A stretch of 13,850 nt of DNA from an uncultured Lachnospiraceae bacterium (GTDB lineage Bacteria > Bacillota > Clostridia > Lachnospirales > Lachnospiraceae): assembly GCA_902797705.1 (NCBI GenBank), contig CADBTX010000128.1:1-13850 (forward strand), in the 5' to 3' direction. Under the pieces are notes generated by a model. It was given only the letters and a program-made list of their open reading frames with translations. It did not search any database and had not been told where the DNA came from. The position numbers and the translations under genes are program-made. Shown piece by piece: positions 1 through 7,703 of this stretch. Every line of letters starts with the position of its first letter. Positions within the stretch are counted from its first letter, which is position 1.

Positions 1-326
1 AGCTTCACCGCCTCATTTATCGCCGCATGAGCGGGGACGGAATCCAGAAAGAGTATCTGATATATGCCCATCCTCAGTATATTCCTGATCACAGGCTTTA
101 ATTTAGAGCTCTTAACATTGGAAAAGCGGTCGATCACATGATCCAATGTGATCCGCCGCTCCACTGTTCCCTCAGAGAGTTTCTTGATAAAGGCCCTGTC
201 CTCAACCTTAAGTCTGTGGTCTTCAAGAACATCCTTTATCAGAAGGTTTAGCTTCTCTTCTGTTTTTTCCTGTTTAATAAGTATCTCCAGAACATAGAGC
301 CGGAGATCGTTTCCCTTGTCAGTCAC
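1..326 (-). CDS. rsmB: 16S rRNA m5C967 methyltransferase RsmB (Sun), N-terminal part, cut by window edge
   Basis: Only the first 108 codons are present; the gene runs off the left edge. The family methylates C967 of 16S rRNA using S-adenosylmethionine. The visible part matches the NusB-like RNA-binding domain that precedes the methyltransferase domain: LRLYVLEIL near the start, EDRAFIKKLSEGTVER around residues 45-60, LDHVIDRF after it, then a helix ending NILRMGIYQILFLD and PAHAAINEAVKL. The catalytic domain with its two cysteines lies outside the window. The start is a GTG at 324-326, overlapping the end of the upstream protease gene by 8 bases, with GGAGG 11 bases before it; the frame has no ATG between this GTG and an upstream stop. 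The order fmt, YugP-type protease, rsmB is common in Clostridia and supports the call. Confidence 0.85.
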   Translation of the reverse strand, partial: MTDKGNDLRLYVLEILIKQEKTEEKLNLLIKDVLEDHRLKVEDRAFIKKLSEGTVERRITLDHVIDRFSNVKSSKLKPVIRNILRMGIYQILFLDSVPAHAAINEAVK

Positions 327-1038
327 GCCGACGGTTTCCTCCGAACAGTAATATCAGCCTCAACAACTGTAATATGGATGTAGCCGCAGCCGCCACATAG
401 GTAAGGGCAGCCGCCGAAAGAACCTTTTTCGTGCATACAAGCTCATCCTGGGAAAGAATGCCGTCATTTTCAAGCTGAACAAGAGCCCTGTGGCTGGCAT
501 TGAACTCCACCGGAAGAGTGACGAGCTGGAATAATACAGCAAGTGAGAACATCCATATTCCTACGGAGATAAAAGTCTGGCCCATCCTTCCCATAAACAA
601 ACCTATCATGATAATGGGCAGTCCCAGCTTGGAACCGAAATTAGCCGCAGGCACAAGGGCCGATCTTATGCTGAGAGGAACATACCCGTCAGCATGCTGC
701 ATCACATGCCCACACTCATGGGCCGCCACACCGATAGCAGCCACAGAGAAGGAACCGTATACGGAATCGGAAAGATTCACTGTCTTCGAAGAGGGATTGT
801 AGTGATCCGTAAGCTCTCCGCCGATATGCTGCACCCGGACATCACTTATAGTATTTCTTCTCAGGATCTCCTCCGCTGCCTCCGCCCCGGTTATCCCGCT
901 GCCCGATCTCACCTGTGAATATTTCCTGAAGGTGGACTTAACATGGGCAGATGCTGCAAGGGATAAAATAGCACCTATTATTACAAGAATATATGTCCCA
1001 TTGTATGTAAGGGAATATAAGCCCATTGGATAATACAT
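319..1038 (-). CDS. yugP: YugP-family membrane zinc metallopeptidase
   Basis: This 239-residue membrane protein belongs to the putative neutral zinc metallopeptidase family typified by Bacillus YugP. The zinc-site motif HECGH is at residues 107-111, within AAHECGHVMQH. The conserved PVEFNAS stretch at 176-182 likely supplies the third ligand (Glu178). Hydrophobic segments lie near residues 13-32, 138-150, 155-177 and 206-232, so the active site sits in a loop between the first anchor and the helical bundle. Substrates of the family are poorly known. The ATG has AAAGGAG 9 bases upstream. The gene follows fmt after 37 bases and overlaps rsmB, so it is part of the housekeeping operon. Length is normal for the family; the specific cellular role is not evident from sequence. 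Confidence 0.9.
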   Translation of the reverse strand: MYYPMGLYSLTYNGTYILVIIGAILSLAASAHVKSTFRKYSQVRSGSGITGAEAAEEILRRNTISDVRVQHIGGELTDHYNPSSKTVNLSDSVYGSFSVAAIGVAAHECGHVMQHADGYVPLSIRSALVPAANFGSKLGLPIIMIGLFMGRMGQTFISVGIWMFSLAVLFQLVTLPVEFNASHRALVQLENDGILSQDELVCTKKVLSAAALTYVAAAATSILQLLRLILLFGGNRRRD

Positions 1039-1062
1039 GTTACGATACTCCTTTCATTTTCG

Positions 1063-1080
1063 GATGACAGAGCTGTCATC
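1063..1080 (-). other. Inverted repeat over the fmt stop codon
   Basis: The sequence GATGACAG-AG-CTGTCATC forms two perfect 8-base arms around two bases. It covers the fmt stop codon (TGA at 1076-1078) and ends about 15 bases before the ribosome binding site of the YugP-type gene. In RNA it would be a hairpin of roughly seven pairs with a four-base loop. No run of T follows on the minus strand, so it does not look like a terminator. It could affect mRNA processing or translation of the next gene; this is inference. Confidence 0.4.
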
Positions 1081-2017
1081 TTCCTAAAATCTCACCTGCT
1101 TTTATCGAATTTCCCAGTAGAAAGTCATGGCATTTCATCCTTTTCTTCCCCTCCAGCTGCAATTCTTCGATAACAAGTGAGCCTTTACCGCACTTAACGG
1201 TAAAACCTGATTTTGTAATACTTGTTATTTCTCCATTATTTTTAATATCTGGTGTAATATCGTCCTTTGTAACGGATGCTTTCCATATTTTCAGGGTCTT
1301 TTTTCCCAAAAAAGTATAGGCACTGGGCCAGGGATCCATGGCCCTGATAAGACGCTCTAAATATTCCGCCTCCAGGGAGAAATCCAAACGTCCGCTATCT
1401 TTTTTCAGCATTCCGGCATAGGAGGATCTTTCCCCATCCTGCTTAAGGGCTGTCAGCTTTCCGTCCCTGATGAGAGGAAGAGCTTCCACCACAAGGGAGG
1501 CTCCCAGATCCGAGAGTTTGTCAAAAAGACTCCCCCCCGTTTCATCATCTGCAATAGGGATGCTCCGCTGTAAAAGAATATCCCCCGTATCCAGGCCTTC
1601 ATCCATCCGCATTATAGTAACGCCCGTTTCTTTTTTCCCATCCAATATGCTCTGCTGTATGGGAGCAGCCCCTCTGTATTCCGGAAGAAGAGAAGCGTGG
1701 ATATTGATACATCCGTACTCCGGTATTTCCAGCACCTCCTTCGAAAGGATCTGGCCGAATGCCGCAACTACAATGATGTCCGGCTTCTCCTCCCTGATAC
1801 GGGAAACCGCGGCTTCCTCCTTAAGCTTTTCCGGCTGAAAGACTTCTATGCCATGCTCCAGAGCGCACTTTTTAACCGGGGATCCGGAGATCTCCTTTCC
1901 CCGTCCTCTCTCCCTGTCAGGCTGTGTCACCGCCATGGTGACATCTTCCCCGGCTTCTATCAGTTTTTCAAGGGCAGCGGAAGCAAAATCCGGTGTCCCC
2001 ATAAAGACCACTCTCAT
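1076..2017 (-). CDS. fmt: Methionyl-tRNA formyltransferase
   Basis: The enzyme transfers a formyl group from 10-formyltetrahydrofolate to Met-tRNA(fMet), making the initiator tRNA used in bacterial translation. The protein has 313 residues, normal for the family. It opens with MRVVFMGTPDFA, the Rossmann-like formyltransferase start. The signature INIHASLLPEYRGAAPI is at 104-120. The expected catalytic triad is Asn105, His107 and Asp143 (in GLDTGDIL), each one position earlier than in the E. coli enzyme. A smaller C-terminal domain from about residue 205 carries tRNA-binding features such as AMDPWPSAYTF. The ATG overlaps the def stop codon by four bases (ATGA), so the two genes, acting at the beginning and end of the formyl-methionine cycle, are probably translationally coupled. 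Confidence 0.97.
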   Translation of the reverse strand: MRVVFMGTPDFASAALEKLIEAGEDVTMAVTQPDRERGRGKEISGSPVKKCALEHGIEVFQPEKLKEEAAVSRIREEKPDIIVVAAFGQILSKEVLEIPEYGCINIHASLLPEYRGAAPIQQSILDGKKETGVTIMRMDEGLDTGDILLQRSIPIADDETGGSLFDKLSDLGASLVVEALPLIRDGKLTALKQDGERSSYAGMLKKDSGRLDFSLEAEYLERLIRAMDPWPSAYTFLGKKTLKIWKASVTKDDITPDIKNNGEITSITKSGFTVKCGKGSLVIEELQLEGKKRMKCHDFLLGNSIKAGEILGR

Positions 2018-2511
2018 TCTTCACTGTCCCCATCCTGGTCAGCAGCTTCCATCTCTTCTACATTATGTAAACCGTCTTCTGCCATATCAACATAGAGCCT
2101 GCCTTCCAGATGGTCCAGTTCATGACAGATGGCTCTGGCCATAAGTTCCGTTCCCTCCAGCTCCTGCTGCTTCATATCCTCGTCGTAGTAGACCACCTTT
2201 GCATAATTCGGTCTGGTGACGATCCCGTATTTTCCGGGAACGGAAAGACAGCCCTCATTTCCCCGCTGCTCTCCGCTGGTCTCAATGATCTTCGGATTTA
2301 TCAATACATGGGGGTCATCTCCCAGATCAATAACTACTATCTTTTTCAATATTCCAACCTGTGGAGCAGCCAGTCCTACGCCATCTGCTTCATACAGGGT
2401 CTCAAACATATCATCTATCAATTCCCTTACCCTGGGGGTCACCTCTTTAACCTCCCGGCAGGGCTTTAAGAGAATCTCATCTCCGATCTCTCTTATCTGT
2501 CTCAATGCCAT
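2014..2511 (-). CDS. def: Peptide deformylase
   Basis: Peptide deformylase is a metalloenzyme that removes the formyl group from the N-terminal methionine of nascent proteins in the cytoplasm. All three family motifs are intact in 165 residues: GVGLAAPQ at 44-51, EGCLS at 86-90 with metal ligand Cys88, and HELDH at 130-134 with the two His ligands and catalytic Glu131. The arrangement resembles the short iron-type deformylases rather than forms with inserts. The tail after residue 145 is acidic (EEMEAADQDGDSEE) and probably disordered. The ATG has GAGG 8 bases upstream. It lies 26 bases after priA and overlaps fmt, the classical def-fmt pair. Confidence 0.97.
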   Translation of the reverse strand: MALRQIREIGDEILLKPCREVKEVTPRVRELIDDMFETLYEADGVGLAAPQVGILKKIVVIDLGDDPHVLINPKIIETSGEQRGNEGCLSVPGKYGIVTRPNYAKVVYYDEDMKQQELEGTELMARAICHELDHLEGRLYVDMAEDGLHNVEEMEAADQDGDSEE

Positions 2512-2537
2512 TTAACTTACCTCGGTTTTATCATCTT

Positions 2538-4775
2538 TCATTGGGGATCAAAATCATATGAAACGATCGTCCCGTATCTCATCTCTTTCCGCCTGTCGTT
2601 CTCCAGTTCTTCCCTGATGCCTGACAGGACCTCATAATCCGGATCCTTTACATACAGTACATAGCGGAAAACATCCTTTATCTTCGAGATATTGTCCGGC
2701 GCGGGACCTATTACGCTTCCGTTCCTGTCTTCACGGGACCTTAGATACTCTCCCGCCACTTTCGAAAGCTTCTCCGCCTCTTCATTTACCGCTTCCTCTC
2801 TTTTTCCTTCCACAAGGACCTTGAGGAGATGGGAAACCGGCGGATATGACATAAGTTCCCGGAACATTATCTCTTTCGAATAAAACATATTATAATCCTG
2901 TTGGGCTGCGGCTTCAATACTGTAATGCTCCGGCGAATAGGTCTGTATCACCACTTCCCCCGGGGTTACGCCCCGTCCTGCTCTTCCCGCCGCCTGGGTC
3001 AGAAGGTCAAAGGTCCGTTCCGCCGACCTGAAATCGGAAGCGTTTAAGGAAAGGTCCGCAAGTATCATTCCCACAAGGGTGACTCCTGGAAAATCATGTC
3101 CCTTCACTATCATCTGGGTCCCGATCAGGATATCCGCCCTGCGGTCCTTAAAGCAGGACAGTATCTCATCATAGGCCTCCTTCTTTTTCACCGTATCCCC
3201 GTCCATCCTCAGGACCCGGGCCCCGGGAAAAAGCTTTTTCACTGCCTCCTCCACCTGCTCGGTTCCGGCCCTCATGCCTCCGATATACTTTGAACCGCAC
3301 TCGGGGCAAAGACTCACGTTCTTTTCTCTGTATCCGCAGTAGTGACAGGTGAGGTATCCGTCTCTGTGGGAGGTCAGGGAAACATCGCAGTGGGGACATT
3401 TGATCACGTGTCCGCACTTCCTGCAGCTTATGAACCCGGAATAGCCTCTCCGGTTCAGGAAAAGCATTATCTGCTCCTTCTTTTCAAGCCTGTCAGCCAT
3501 TAGTTCCCTTAAGACCGAGGAAAACATGGTCTTATTACCCCGGGCAAGCTCAGCTCTGAGATCCGTCACCGTGACATGGGGCAGACTGCCTCCTGTGGGA
3601 CGGCTCTCCATCGTGAACAGCCGGTACTCCCCCCTTCTCGCCCTGTACTCCGAATCCACGGAGGGGGTGGCTGAACCCAGGACCAGAGAAGCCCCCGCAA
3701 GAAACGCTCTCTTCTCAGCGGTCTCTCTTGCATGGTACTTCGGCATATTATCGGCCTTGTAACTGTTCTCATGCTCCTCATCAATGATTATCACCCCCAG
3801 ATTATTGAAGGGAGTAAAAAGGGCCGATCTGGGGCCTATCATCACGTCGATCTCGTTATTTTTTGCTCTTTCAAACTGGTCATAGCGCTCACCCGGAGAC
3901 AGGCGGCTATGCATGTAGGAGACCCTGTCAGCGAATCTCTCATGGAAACGCATCACGGTCTGGAAGGTCAGGGCGATCTCCGGGATCAGCATTATGGCCT
4001 GCTTTCCCTGCCTTACAACATGATCGATCATCTCAATATAAACATGGGTCTTTCCGGAGCCTGTAACCCCTCTTATAAGAAAGGTATCCCTTAATCCCAT
4101 ATCGTAATCGCGGCAGAAGCTGTCGTATATTTTCCTCTGCTCCTCGGAAAAACCGCTTATTCCCGACTTTTCCCCCGCGCGGATGCCGGGATTCCTGTAT
4201 TTCTTACTCTTTTCCTGACTTAGATAGCCCATGTCCTCCAGGGCTTTAATAACACCATTACTGATATTCAGCTTCCCGCGTAAAAGGGATGCGTCTATCT
4301 CGCCCGATTCCGCCAGTGCATTTAAGGCTCTCTCCCTGGCGATATTATGCTTCCTTCCGAATTCCCGGGCCGCTTCCTTAAGCTCCTCCGGACTTTTTAG
4401 CGGAACTATGTTCACGCTCTCCCTGACCCTCACAGCTTTTTTCACCGGGAAAACAACCTTAAGAGCCTGGGAAAGGGTTCCCCCGTAGTGATTTTTTATC
4501 CAGAATGCAAGAGCCAGGAGTTCTTCCTCCGCCCCCTTCTTTTCAGACGTCCCCTCCACGCTGATTATGTCCTTGATACGGCTCTCATCGATCTCCGGCT
4601 TATCCGTAAGGGAAAGCACATAGCCCCGTACGGTCCTTGCCCCCTTTCCGAAAGGCACCTTAACCGGAACACCGGGAACCACAAGAGATCCAAGGGTTCC
4701 CGGTATTCTGTACTGAAATGTCTTATCAAGTTTTTCAAGAGAAATATCGATTATTATATTTGCGAAAACGGACAT
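2538..4775 (-). CDS. priA: Primosomal protein N' (replication restart helicase PriA)
   Basis: PriA recognises abandoned replication forks, unwinds DNA 3' to 5' and loads the primosome. The 745 residues show the full architecture: an N-terminal 3'-DNA-binding domain (about 1-110), a winged-helix region, then a superfamily 2 helicase core with Walker A GVTGSGKT (236-243), DEEH (332-335) and GSATPS (367-372). A zinc-binding insertion follows with eight cysteines in four pairs: 451/454, 460/463, 477/480 and 490/493. The second helicase lobe has GTQMIVKGHDFPGVT from 552 and QAAGRAGR at 594-601. All key residues are present. The gene lies 31 bases after murE and 26 bases before def. The ribosome binding site is only moderate (GGAAAGTGAG), which may keep its level low. 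Confidence 0.97.
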   Translation of the reverse strand: MSVFANIIIDISLEKLDKTFQYRIPGTLGSLVVPGVPVKVPFGKGARTVRGYVLSLTDKPEIDESRIKDIISVEGTSEKKGAEEELLALAFWIKNHYGGTLSQALKVVFPVKKAVRVRESVNIVPLKSPEELKEAAREFGRKHNIARERALNALAESGEIDASLLRGKLNISNGVIKALEDMGYLSQEKSKKYRNPGIRAGEKSGISGFSEEQRKIYDSFCRDYDMGLRDTFLIRGVTGSGKTHVYIEMIDHVVRQGKQAIMLIPEIALTFQTVMRFHERFADRVSYMHSRLSPGERYDQFERAKNNEIDVMIGPRSALFTPFNNLGVIIIDEEHENSYKADNMPKYHARETAEKRAFLAGASLVLGSATPSVDSEYRARRGEYRLFTMESRPTGGSLPHVTVTDLRAELARGNKTMFSSVLRELMADRLEKKEQIMLFLNRRGYSGFISCRKCGHVIKCPHCDVSLTSHRDGYLTCHYCGYREKNVSLCPECGSKYIGGMRAGTEQVEEAVKKLFPGARVLRMDGDTVKKKEAYDEILSCFKDRRADILIGTQMIVKGHDFPGVTLVGMILADLSLNASDFRSAERTFDLLTQAAGRAGRGVTPGEVVIQTYSPEHYSIEAAAQQDYNMFYSKEIMFRELMSYPPVSHLLKVLVEGKREEAVNEEAEKLSKVAGEYLRSREDRNGSVIGPAPDNISKIKDVFRYVLYVKDPDYEVLSGIREELENDRRKEMRYGTIVSYDFDPQ

Positions 4776-4806
4776 AACTCACTTTCCAATGTCTGTGTCC
4801 CGAATC

Positions 4807-6297
4807 TCATCCCTTTTCAGAATCCAGGATCTCACGGATCAGCACTCTTTCGTCCATGGGATATTTTACCCCTTTTATCTCCTGGTAGTCCTCATGCCCC
4901 TTACCCGCAAGGATGATAAGGTCTCCCTTCCTCCCGTTCCTTATGGCGTAGGCAATTGCTTCCTTCCTGTCCTCGATACGGATGTAATCTCCGCCGGTCT
5001 TTTTTATGCTTCCTTCTATATCGTCGATAATAGCTGAAGGATCTTCATAACGGGGGTTATCGGAGGTTATGATGGTCAGATCCGCATATTTTCCGGACAC
5101 CTCTCCCATCTCATATCTCCTGCTCTTTGCCCTGTTTCCACCACATCCGAAGACCGAGATCAGACGTCCGGGTTCATATTTCCTTAGGGATCTTAAGAGG
5201 CTCTCAAGAGCCATGGCATTATGAGCGTAGTCAATGATCAGACTGAATTCATCAGAAACCTTCACGGCCTCGATCCGCCCCTTTACATGCTCATTCTTAA
5301 GGGCTTCCCGGATGCTCTTCTCATCCGCATTGTAATGAAGGGCTATCCCCGCGGCTGAAAGTGCATTATATACGCTGAAATCACCGGGGGTTCCCACTTC
5401 AAGGCCCCTGATCTCATGTTTTCCAGTGATATCAAATCTCACGCCCAGTTCTCCGGGGATCTTGATCAGTTCTTCATTCTCCGCCCTGAGATCATTCCTG
5501 TTACCGAGAGTATTGAACTCTTTAAGACCGTAGGTCATGATCTCAGCGCTGCATCCCTCAAGCACCCTTTTTAGATGGGGATCGTCACCGTTTACAAGGG
5601 CAAAACGGCATTGCCTGAAAAGCCTTGCCTTGCAGGACAGATAGTCCTCAAAATCCTTATGTTCGTTGGGACCTATGTGATCCGGCTCGATATTTGTAAA
5701 AACCCCGGTGTCAAAGATGAAGCCTGCTGTCCGGTGAAGCATCAGCGCCTGGGAGCTTACTTCCATCACAACAGTGTCCACACCGCTGTCCACCATCTTT
5801 CTGAAGGTCTCCTGGAGAACATAAGACTCAGGCGTCGTGTTCTTTGCCGGAATATGATCATCACCCCAGCTTATTTCAATGGTGCCGATAAGCCCCACCT
5901 TGTGTCCGGCGTGCTCCAGAACCGCCTTTGTAAGATAGGTGGTGGTGGTCTTTCCCTTTGTTCCCGTGATGCCGATGACCTTAAGACTGTCAGCGGGATG
6001 TCCGAACCAGGCAGCCGACAGGCAGGCAAGAGCATAGCGGCTGTCTGCAACCTTTATTATCACGGCATCTGAGGGCGGCAGTTCAAGTTCCTTTTCTGTC
6101 ACCACTGCAGCAGCACCGTTTTTTACCACCTCCGGAGCGTAAACATGACCGTCAGCATTGGCGCCTGCTATACAGACAAAGAGGCTTCCCTCTCCGGCCT
6201 TTCTCGAATCATAGGTGAGGCTGCCGACCTCAGGATCTCCGGCAGCCCCTCCGATTATCTCATATTCAATATCTTTAAGTAATTCCTTAAGCCTCAT
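4807..6297 (-). CDS. murE: UDP-MurNAc-tripeptide synthetase, probably meso-diaminopimelate-adding (MurE)
   Basis: MurE adds the third amino acid to UDP-MurNAc-L-Ala-D-Glu in cytoplasmic peptidoglycan precursor synthesis. The 496-residue protein has the three Mur-ligase domains: an N-terminal UDP-binding domain containing SLTYDSRKAGEGSLF, an ATPase domain with GITGTKGKTT at 109-118, and a C-terminal domain with GCGGNRAKSRR and GKGHEDYQ (465-472). Lys223 in SCKARLF is the likely carbamylated lysine. The amino-acid selectivity motif is DNPR (413-416) followed by YEDP, the form linked to meso-diaminopimelate. The central stretch EPDHIGPNEHKDFEDY (204-219) differs from the DHLDYHGT form of many DAP enzymes. 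The ATG has AAAGGTGA 9 bases upstream, formed over the end of thl, which finishes 9 bases before murE begins. No other mur gene is in the window. Confidence 0.93.
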   Translation of the reverse strand: MRLKELLKDIEYEIIGGAAGDPEVGSLTYDSRKAGEGSLFVCIAGANADGHVYAPEVVKNGAAAVVTEKELELPPSDAVIIKVADSRYALACLSAAWFGHPADSLKVIGITGTKGKTTTTYLTKAVLEHAGHKVGLIGTIEISWGDDHIPAKNTTPESYVLQETFRKMVDSGVDTVVMEVSSQALMLHRTAGFIFDTGVFTNIEPDHIGPNEHKDFEDYLSCKARLFRQCRFALVNGDDPHLKRVLEGCSAEIMTYGLKEFNTLGNRNDLRAENEELIKIPGELGVRFDITGKHEIRGLEVGTPGDFSVYNALSAAGIALHYNADEKSIREALKNEHVKGRIEAVKVSDEFSLIIDYAHNAMALESLLRSLRKYEPGRLISVFGCGGNRAKSRRYEMGEVSGKYADLTIITSDNPRYEDPSAIIDDIEGSIKKTGGDYIRIEDRKEAIAYAIRNGRKGDLIILAGKGHEDYQEIKGVKYPMDERVLIREILDSEKG

Positions 6298-6306
6298 TAA
6301 AAGCTA

Positions 6307-7494
6307 TCACCTTTCAACAATGGCAGCGCATCCCATTCCGCCGCCTACACAAAGGGTTGCCAGACCCTTCTTCGCATCTCTCTTTTCCATCTCATACAAG
6401 AGGGTGACAAGGATCCTGGCGCCTGAGCATCCCACAGGATGTCCGAGGGCAATGGCTCCGCCGTTGACATTCAGGATATCGCTTGAGAATCCAAGTTCCT
6501 TCTGTACTGCTACTGACTGGGCAGCGAAAGCCTCATTGGCTTCGATAAGATCAAAATCGCCTATCTCATATCCGGCCTTCTTCATAACCTTCTTTGTTGC
6601 GGGAACGGGGCCGATACCCATTATCCTGGGATCACATCCGGCCAGCTCTCCGCCGATCCATGTGGCCATGGGCTTTACTCCCAGTTCCTTTGCCTTTTCT
6701 TCGCTCATGACGATCATGGCTGCCGCAGCGTCGTTTATTCCGGAAGCATTTCCGGCTGTTACCAGTCCGCCGTCCTTTTTGAAGGCCGGCTTAAGCTTTG
6801 AAAGGCTCTCAACTGTCACACCGGCTCTGGGGCCTTCGTCTGTATCAAAGAGCACGGTCTCTTTCTTCTTCTTTACCTCAACAGGAACTATCTCATCCTT
6901 AAACTTGCCGTCTTTAATGGCCTTCTCTGCCTTCTGCTGAGAAATGGCCGCGAATTCATCCAGTTCCTCACGGGTAAGCTTCCACTGCTCGCAGATATTC
7001 TCGGCAGTCATTCCCATATGGTAATCATAGAAAGCATCCGTCAATGCGTCTTTTATCATGGAATCCTGAAGGCTGGCCGCATTGGTTCCCATCCTGTAAC
7101 CGTATCTTCCGTTGGGAAGAAGATAGGGGGCCATGGACATATTCTCCATTCCACCCGCAACTATGATATCCGCATCACCCATGCCGATAAGCTTTGCAGC
7201 CAGATTTACGGAATGAAGTCCGGAACCGCAGAGAACATTGATGGTTGTAGCGGGAACCTCATCCGGTATGCCGGCGTTCCTTGCAGCCTGTCTCGCGGGG
7301 TTCTGTCCCGTTCCTGCCTGTATAACGCAGCCCATATAAACCTCGTCCACCAGATCCGCCTTAACGCCTGAACGATTCAGCGCTTCCTTTATCGCTATCT
7401 CACCAAGCTTTGCTGCGCTGGTGGTGGAAAGAGCTCCACCCATAACGCCTATCGCTGTTCTAACCGCTCCTGCAAGTACAACCTTTCTTGCCAT
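6307..7494 (-). CDS. thl: Acetyl-CoA acetyltransferase (biosynthetic thiolase)
   Basis: This thiolase condenses two acetyl-CoA to acetoacetyl-CoA, the first step from acetyl-CoA toward butyrate or butanol in clostridia. At 395 residues it has normal length. The nucleophile is Cys89 in [14 protein letters not shown] is at 320-323, the [10 protein letters not shown] block gives His352, and the second catalytic cysteine is Cys382 in [10 protein letters not shown]. Similarity throughout is to the biosynthetic acetoacetyl-CoA type rather than long-chain 3-ketoacyl thiolases, though substrate choice cannot be proved by eye. The ATG has a perfect AAGGAGG 8 bases upstream. The gene has its own promoter with a Rex operator, so it should be repressed when NADH is low. 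No other butyrate-pathway gene (crt, bcd, hbd) is adjacent; murE follows after 9 bases. Confidence 0.95.
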   Translation of the reverse strand: MARKVVLAGAVRTAIGVMGGALSTTSAAKLGEIAIKEALNRSGVKADLVDEVYMGCVIQAGTGQNPARQAARNAGIPDEVPATTINVLCGSGLHSVNLAAKLIGMGDADIIVAGGMENMSMAPYLLPNGRYGYRMGTNAASLQDSMIKDALTDAFYDYHMGMTAENICEQWKLTREELDEFAAISQQKAEKAIKDGKFKDEIVPVEVKKKKETVLFDTDEGPRAGVTVESLSKLKPAFKKDGGLVTAGNASGINDAAAAMIVMSEEKAKELGVKPMATWIGGELAGCDPRIMGIGPVPATKKVMKKAGYEIGDFDLIEANEAFAAQSVAVQKELGFSSDILNVNGGAIALGHPVGCSGARILVTLLYEMEKRDAKKGLATLCVGGGMGCAAIVER

Positions 7495-7513
7495 TAAAAA
7501 TACCTCCTTGACT

Positions 7514-7553
7514 AAAAAATGCCCCCATACACCGGCAAATGGATCCCCATGCC
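7514..7553 (-). other. Stem-loop in the thl leader with a nearby T run
   Basis: On the minus strand the thl 5' leader contains CCGGCA and TGCCGG, perfect six-base arms around a 12-base loop that itself can pair TGG with CCA. About ten bases later comes TTTTTT, close to the ribosome binding site. The 3' arm can alternatively pair as TGCC with GGCA directly before the T run, giving a weak terminator-like structure exclusive with the first. This suggests, but does not show, an attenuation-like switch. I do not recognise any known riboswitch here. Confidence 0.35.
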
Positions 7554-7562
7554 GGATCAGGG

Positions 7563-7582
7563 TTTGTTAATGATTTAACAAA
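7563..7582. promoter_or_regulatory. Rex operator overlapping the thl -10 box
   Basis: TTTGTTAA-TGAT-TTAACAAA is a perfect inverted repeat with 8-base arms and a four-base spacer. It contains the clostridial Rex consensus TTGTTAANNNNTTAACAA with no mismatch. Rex is a redox-sensing repressor that leaves DNA when NADH/NAD+ rises. The site overlaps two bases of the thl -10 element (7581-7586) and covers the likely transcription start, an ideal position for repression. Rex control of thl and butyrate or solvent genes is established in Clostridium, and this thiolase fits that regulon. The rex gene itself is not in the window. Confidence 0.88.
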
Positions 7583-7609
7583 TATAACACATCAGAAGCA
7601 AATTTGCAA
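7581..7609 (-). promoter_or_regulatory. Sigma-A promoter of thl
   Basis: Reading the minus strand, TTGCAA (7604-7609) is followed by a 17-base spacer and TATATT (7581-7586). TGT directly before the -10 gives an extended -10 element (TGnTATATT). Transcription should start near 7574, leaving a leader of about 80 bases before the thl ATG. The Rex operator sits over the -10 and the start site. It may drive the whole thl-murE-priA-def-fmt-yugP-rsmB run, since no other clear promoter or terminator was seen within it. Confidence 0.75.
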
Positions 7610-7644
7610 TTTCTGACCCACTATCTACCGAAGAATAAACGCAT

Positions 7645-7689
7645 CAATCTCTCCCGGGCACGCAGTCAATACTTTTTCCGGAGAGATTG
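7645..7689 (-). terminator. Inverted repeat after the diguanylate cyclase gene, possible terminator
   Basis: Fifteen bases after the stop codon of the diguanylate cyclase gene, CAATCTCTCC and GGAGAGATTG form perfect ten-base arms (7680-7689 and 7645-7654) separated by 25 bases. Two further pairs are possible with a one-base bulge. The loop is long, and the downstream tract (GCGTTTATTCTT) is only moderately T-rich, so it is a weak match to an intrinsic terminator. It lies between this gene and the thl promoter, where a terminator would be expected. Confidence 0.5.
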
Positions 7690-7703
7690 TCGTGTTTACC
7701 CTG

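Noticed and set aside
3169..3417. Minus-strand 82-codon frame inside priA
   Set aside because: It lies entirely within the zinc-binding region of priA in another frame; priA is intact, so no separate gene or frameshift is needed.
6215..6940. Long plus-strand open frame (241 codons) opposite the murE start and thl end
   Set aside because: It mirrors the codon structure of two well-supported genes, has Ser/Pro-rich low-complexity composition and no recognisable domain, so it is an antisense shadow. The same holds for the other plus-strand frames in the window.
7495..7610. Cyclic di-GMP riboswitch in the thl leader, because a GGDEF gene is next door
   Set aside because: I could not find the conserved core or the paired helices of a cyclic di-GMP riboswitch; the leader is short and explained by a promoter, a Rex site and simple hairpins.
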